A stretch of DNA of 7,951 bases. Source: an uncultured Bacteroidota bacterium. Lineage in GTDB: Bacteria > Bacteroidota > Bacteroidia > Chitinophagales > Chitinophagaceae. This document shows positions 7,001 through 7,951 of this stretch, piece after piece. Numbering within the stretch: position 1 is the first letter of the stretch; every line of letters begins with the position of its first letter. Position numbers and translations under genes: made by a program. The notes below the pieces were generated by a model. That model worked only from the letters and a program-made list of their open reading frames with translations. It was not told where the DNA came from and did no database searches. The stretch spans positions 1 to 7,951 of the forward strand of contig CAMLKS010000098.1 in the NCBI GenBank assembly GCA_946480675.1, read 5' to 3'.

Positions 7001-7029
7001 AAAATGCCGTTCAGTGAACGGCATTTTTT
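7001..7029. terminator. Bidirectional intrinsic terminator between convergent units
   Basis: A 12-base stem (AAAATGCCGTTC at 7001-7012 with GAACGGCATTTT at 7016-7027) encloses an AGT loop, and the T run continues to 7029. Reading plus, the stem ends in TTTTTT. Reading minus, the same stem ends in TTTT and is followed by a further T-rich stretch, so it can stop transcripts from both sides. It sits 24 bases after the pglE stop and 22 bases from the stop of the minus-strand DUF3098 gene, exactly where a shared terminator would be expected. Confidence 0.9.
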
Positions 7030-7051
7030 ATTGAATGTATTTTAAGCGTTA

Positions 7052-7324
7052 TTATGCAGCGCTAGCAGGCTTTTTCATGATGGCATATATCTCCACCGCA
7101 AAGCCTATCAATATCATCAGCGGTGCTACTGTTATACGGCGTGCACTGTAGATGGCTTCGTAATCAAACTTGTTAGGGTCTTCGCTCTTACCGCCGGCCA
7201 TCAGTATAAAGCCAAGCAATATCAGCACCACACCACCTATCATCCACATATAGTTACTCTTGTCAAACAAAAAGGTTTGATTGCCTTTAGGTGTTAAGTC
7301 TTTATTCGTTTTGGTTGTTGCCAT
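7052..7324 (-). CDS. DUF3098 family small membrane protein
   Basis: A 90-residue protein with a polar N-terminus (1-20), two hydrophobic helices at about 25-44 and 64-83, and a short KKPASAA tail. The segment FLFDKSNYMWMIGG (18-31), the GGKSEDPNKFDYEAIYS linker (44-60) and RRITVAPLMILIGFAVEIYAI (62-82) match the DUF3098 pattern, a Bacteroidota family of two-helix inner-membrane proteins usually encoded next to ftsX. The function is unknown. The usual position suggests a link to FtsEX, cell division or envelope work, but that is only context. Length is normal for the family and nothing is missing. The start codon lies 24 bases downstream of the ftsX stop on the same strand, so the two are probably co-transcribed. 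In genomes I recall, an undecaprenyl-pyrophosphate phosphatase gene often follows on; here the polysaccharide operon lies there instead, on the opposite strand. Confidence 0.88.
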   Translation of the reverse strand: MATTKTNKDLTPKGNQTFLFDKSNYMWMIGGVVLILLGFILMAGGKSEDPNKFDYEAIYSARRITVAPLMILIGFAVEIYAIMKKPASAA

Positions 7325-7348
7325 GATTGCAATATTATAAAAAGAAAA

Positions 7349-7951
7349 TTAATAAAGGTCGTCTACGTGCATTTTTAAATATTTCACTACAGAGCGGTGG
7401 GTACTCACTACCGATATAATGACACCCATCACCAGCATGCCCAGCATCAGTATCACCAGCAGGGCCGGTGCATGCAGTGCCTTCAGTGCGGGTAGCTGTG
7501 CTTCTGCAAACGATATAACGATCCACAGGCCGGCAACAGATATCGCCCCACTGATAACGCCGTTCAGTGCCGCACGTTTATCAAACGGGCGCGATATGAA
7601 TTGGCGTGTAGCACCCACCATCTGCATCGTCTTTATCAGGAAGCGGTTGCTGAACATAGCCAGGCGCACAGTGTTATCTATCAGTATCACCACTATCGCG
7701 AACAGCAGCAATGATATAGCAGCAAGTATGATACTGATGCGGCGGAAGTTGTGGTTCATCTGTTCCACCACCATAGTAGGATAAGTAACATCGCGCACCA
7801 CATTGCTTTGTAAAATGAATTGCTTGATCTTGGTCAGGCTGTCAGGGTTCACGTAGCGGGCGTTCACCTTCATACCTATAGAAGTGAACAAAGGGTTATA
7901 ACCAAGGAAAGCAGTGATGTCCTGTCCTTCCACTGTATTCATTTCCTTGAT
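7349..7951 (-). CDS. ftsX: Cell division protein FtsX, C-terminal part
   Basis: The minus-strand frame runs open to the right edge (the first visible residues are IKEMNT), so the ATG at 7942 is internal and the N-terminus lies outside. The 200 visible residues hold the end of the extracytoplasmic domain (up to about residue 68), a helix at about 71-91, the hallmark stretch IDNTVRLAMFSNRFLIKTMQMVGA (91-114), then two more helices at about 128-148 and 162-182, and a short cytoplasmic tail ending in DDLY. This is the FtsX/MacB permease topology, and the 'TVRLAxxxxRxxIxxMxxVGAT' coupling region is typical of FtsX. FtsX pairs with the ATPase FtsE in the inner membrane and controls peptidoglycan hydrolases during growth and division. 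Together with DUF3098 downstream it marks conserved chromosomal backbone and supports Bacteroidota. I see no defect in the visible part. Confidence 0.93.
   Translation of the reverse strand: MKEMNTVEGQDITAFLGYNPLFTSIGMKVNARYVNPDSLTKIKQFILQSNVVRDVTYPTMVVEQMNHNFRRISIILAAISLLLFAIVVILIDNTVRLAMFSNRFLIKTMQMVGATRQFISRPFDKRAALNGVISGAISVAGLWIVISFAEAQLPALKALHAPALLVILMLGMLVMGVIISVVSTHRSVVKYLKMHVDDLY

Noticed and set aside
7333..7338. TATAAT on the minus strand between ftsX and DUF3098, as a promoter -10
   Set aside because: The gap is only 24 bases and A+T-rich, the region upstream is ftsX coding sequence, and Bacteroidota promoters use a different -7 element (TAnnTTTG), which is not present.
7419..7784. 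121-residue plus-strand open frame opposite ftsX
   Set aside because: It is opposite a clear FtsX frame with family motifs, and its Ser/Ile/Thr-rich translation resembles no family I know.
7349..7942. FtsX starting at the ATG at 7942
   Set aside because: The frame stays open to the window edge and the visible part lacks the first membrane helix and most of the extracytoplasmic domain, so the true start is outside.

Overview
The window looks like a chromosomal segment of a member of the Bacteroidota. The best evidence is the minus-strand pair at the right end, an FtsX C-terminus followed by a small DUF3098-type membrane protein, an order I know from that phylum. Short intergenic gaps, weak Shine-Dalgarno sequences and heavy use of ATA isoleucine codons fit. 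A Chitinophaga-like relative is possible, but I cannot fix the family from this sequence.

Bases 1-6976 (plus strand) are the downstream end of a surface-polysaccharide or oligosaccharide operon. In order: the C-terminal part of a Wzy-like repeat-unit polymerase (entering from the left), a GT4 glycosyltransferase, a NodU/TobZ-family O-carbamoyltransferase, a second GT4-like (WbuB-type) glycosyltransferase with a GTG start, and then a compact pglC-pglD-pglE module. These genes overlap by 4, 20 and 4 bases or are separated by 2-20 bases, so they are almost certainly one transcription unit. G+C rises from about 28% in sampled polymerase lines to 53-58% in sampled pgl lines.

The three pgl-like proteins resemble Campylobacter PglE (4-aminotransferase), PglD (N-acetyltransferase) and PglC (phosphoglycosyl transferase) over their whole lengths. 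Together they would aminate and acetylate a UDP-4-keto-6-deoxy-HexNAc and load the resulting diacetamido-trideoxyhexose 1-phosphate (N,N'-diacetylbacillosamine or a stereoisomer) onto undecaprenyl phosphate. The dehydratase (PglF type) making the keto sugar is not in the window. The two GTs would extend the lipid-linked glycan, the carbamoyltransferase would probably add an O-carbamoyl group, and Wzy would polymerise the unit.

Bases 6977-7051 hold a strong bidirectional hairpin terminator between convergent units. Bases 7052-7951 (minus strand) carry the conserved DUF3098 gene and the 3' part of ftsX. The right edge is therefore an accessory/core junction. There are no RNA genes, insertion sequences, CRISPR arrays or recognisable promoters. 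No gene-free stretch exceeds 75 bases. I did not find a clearly novel system; the most interesting point is the pairing of a bacillosamine-type initiation module with a glycan carbamoyltransferase.
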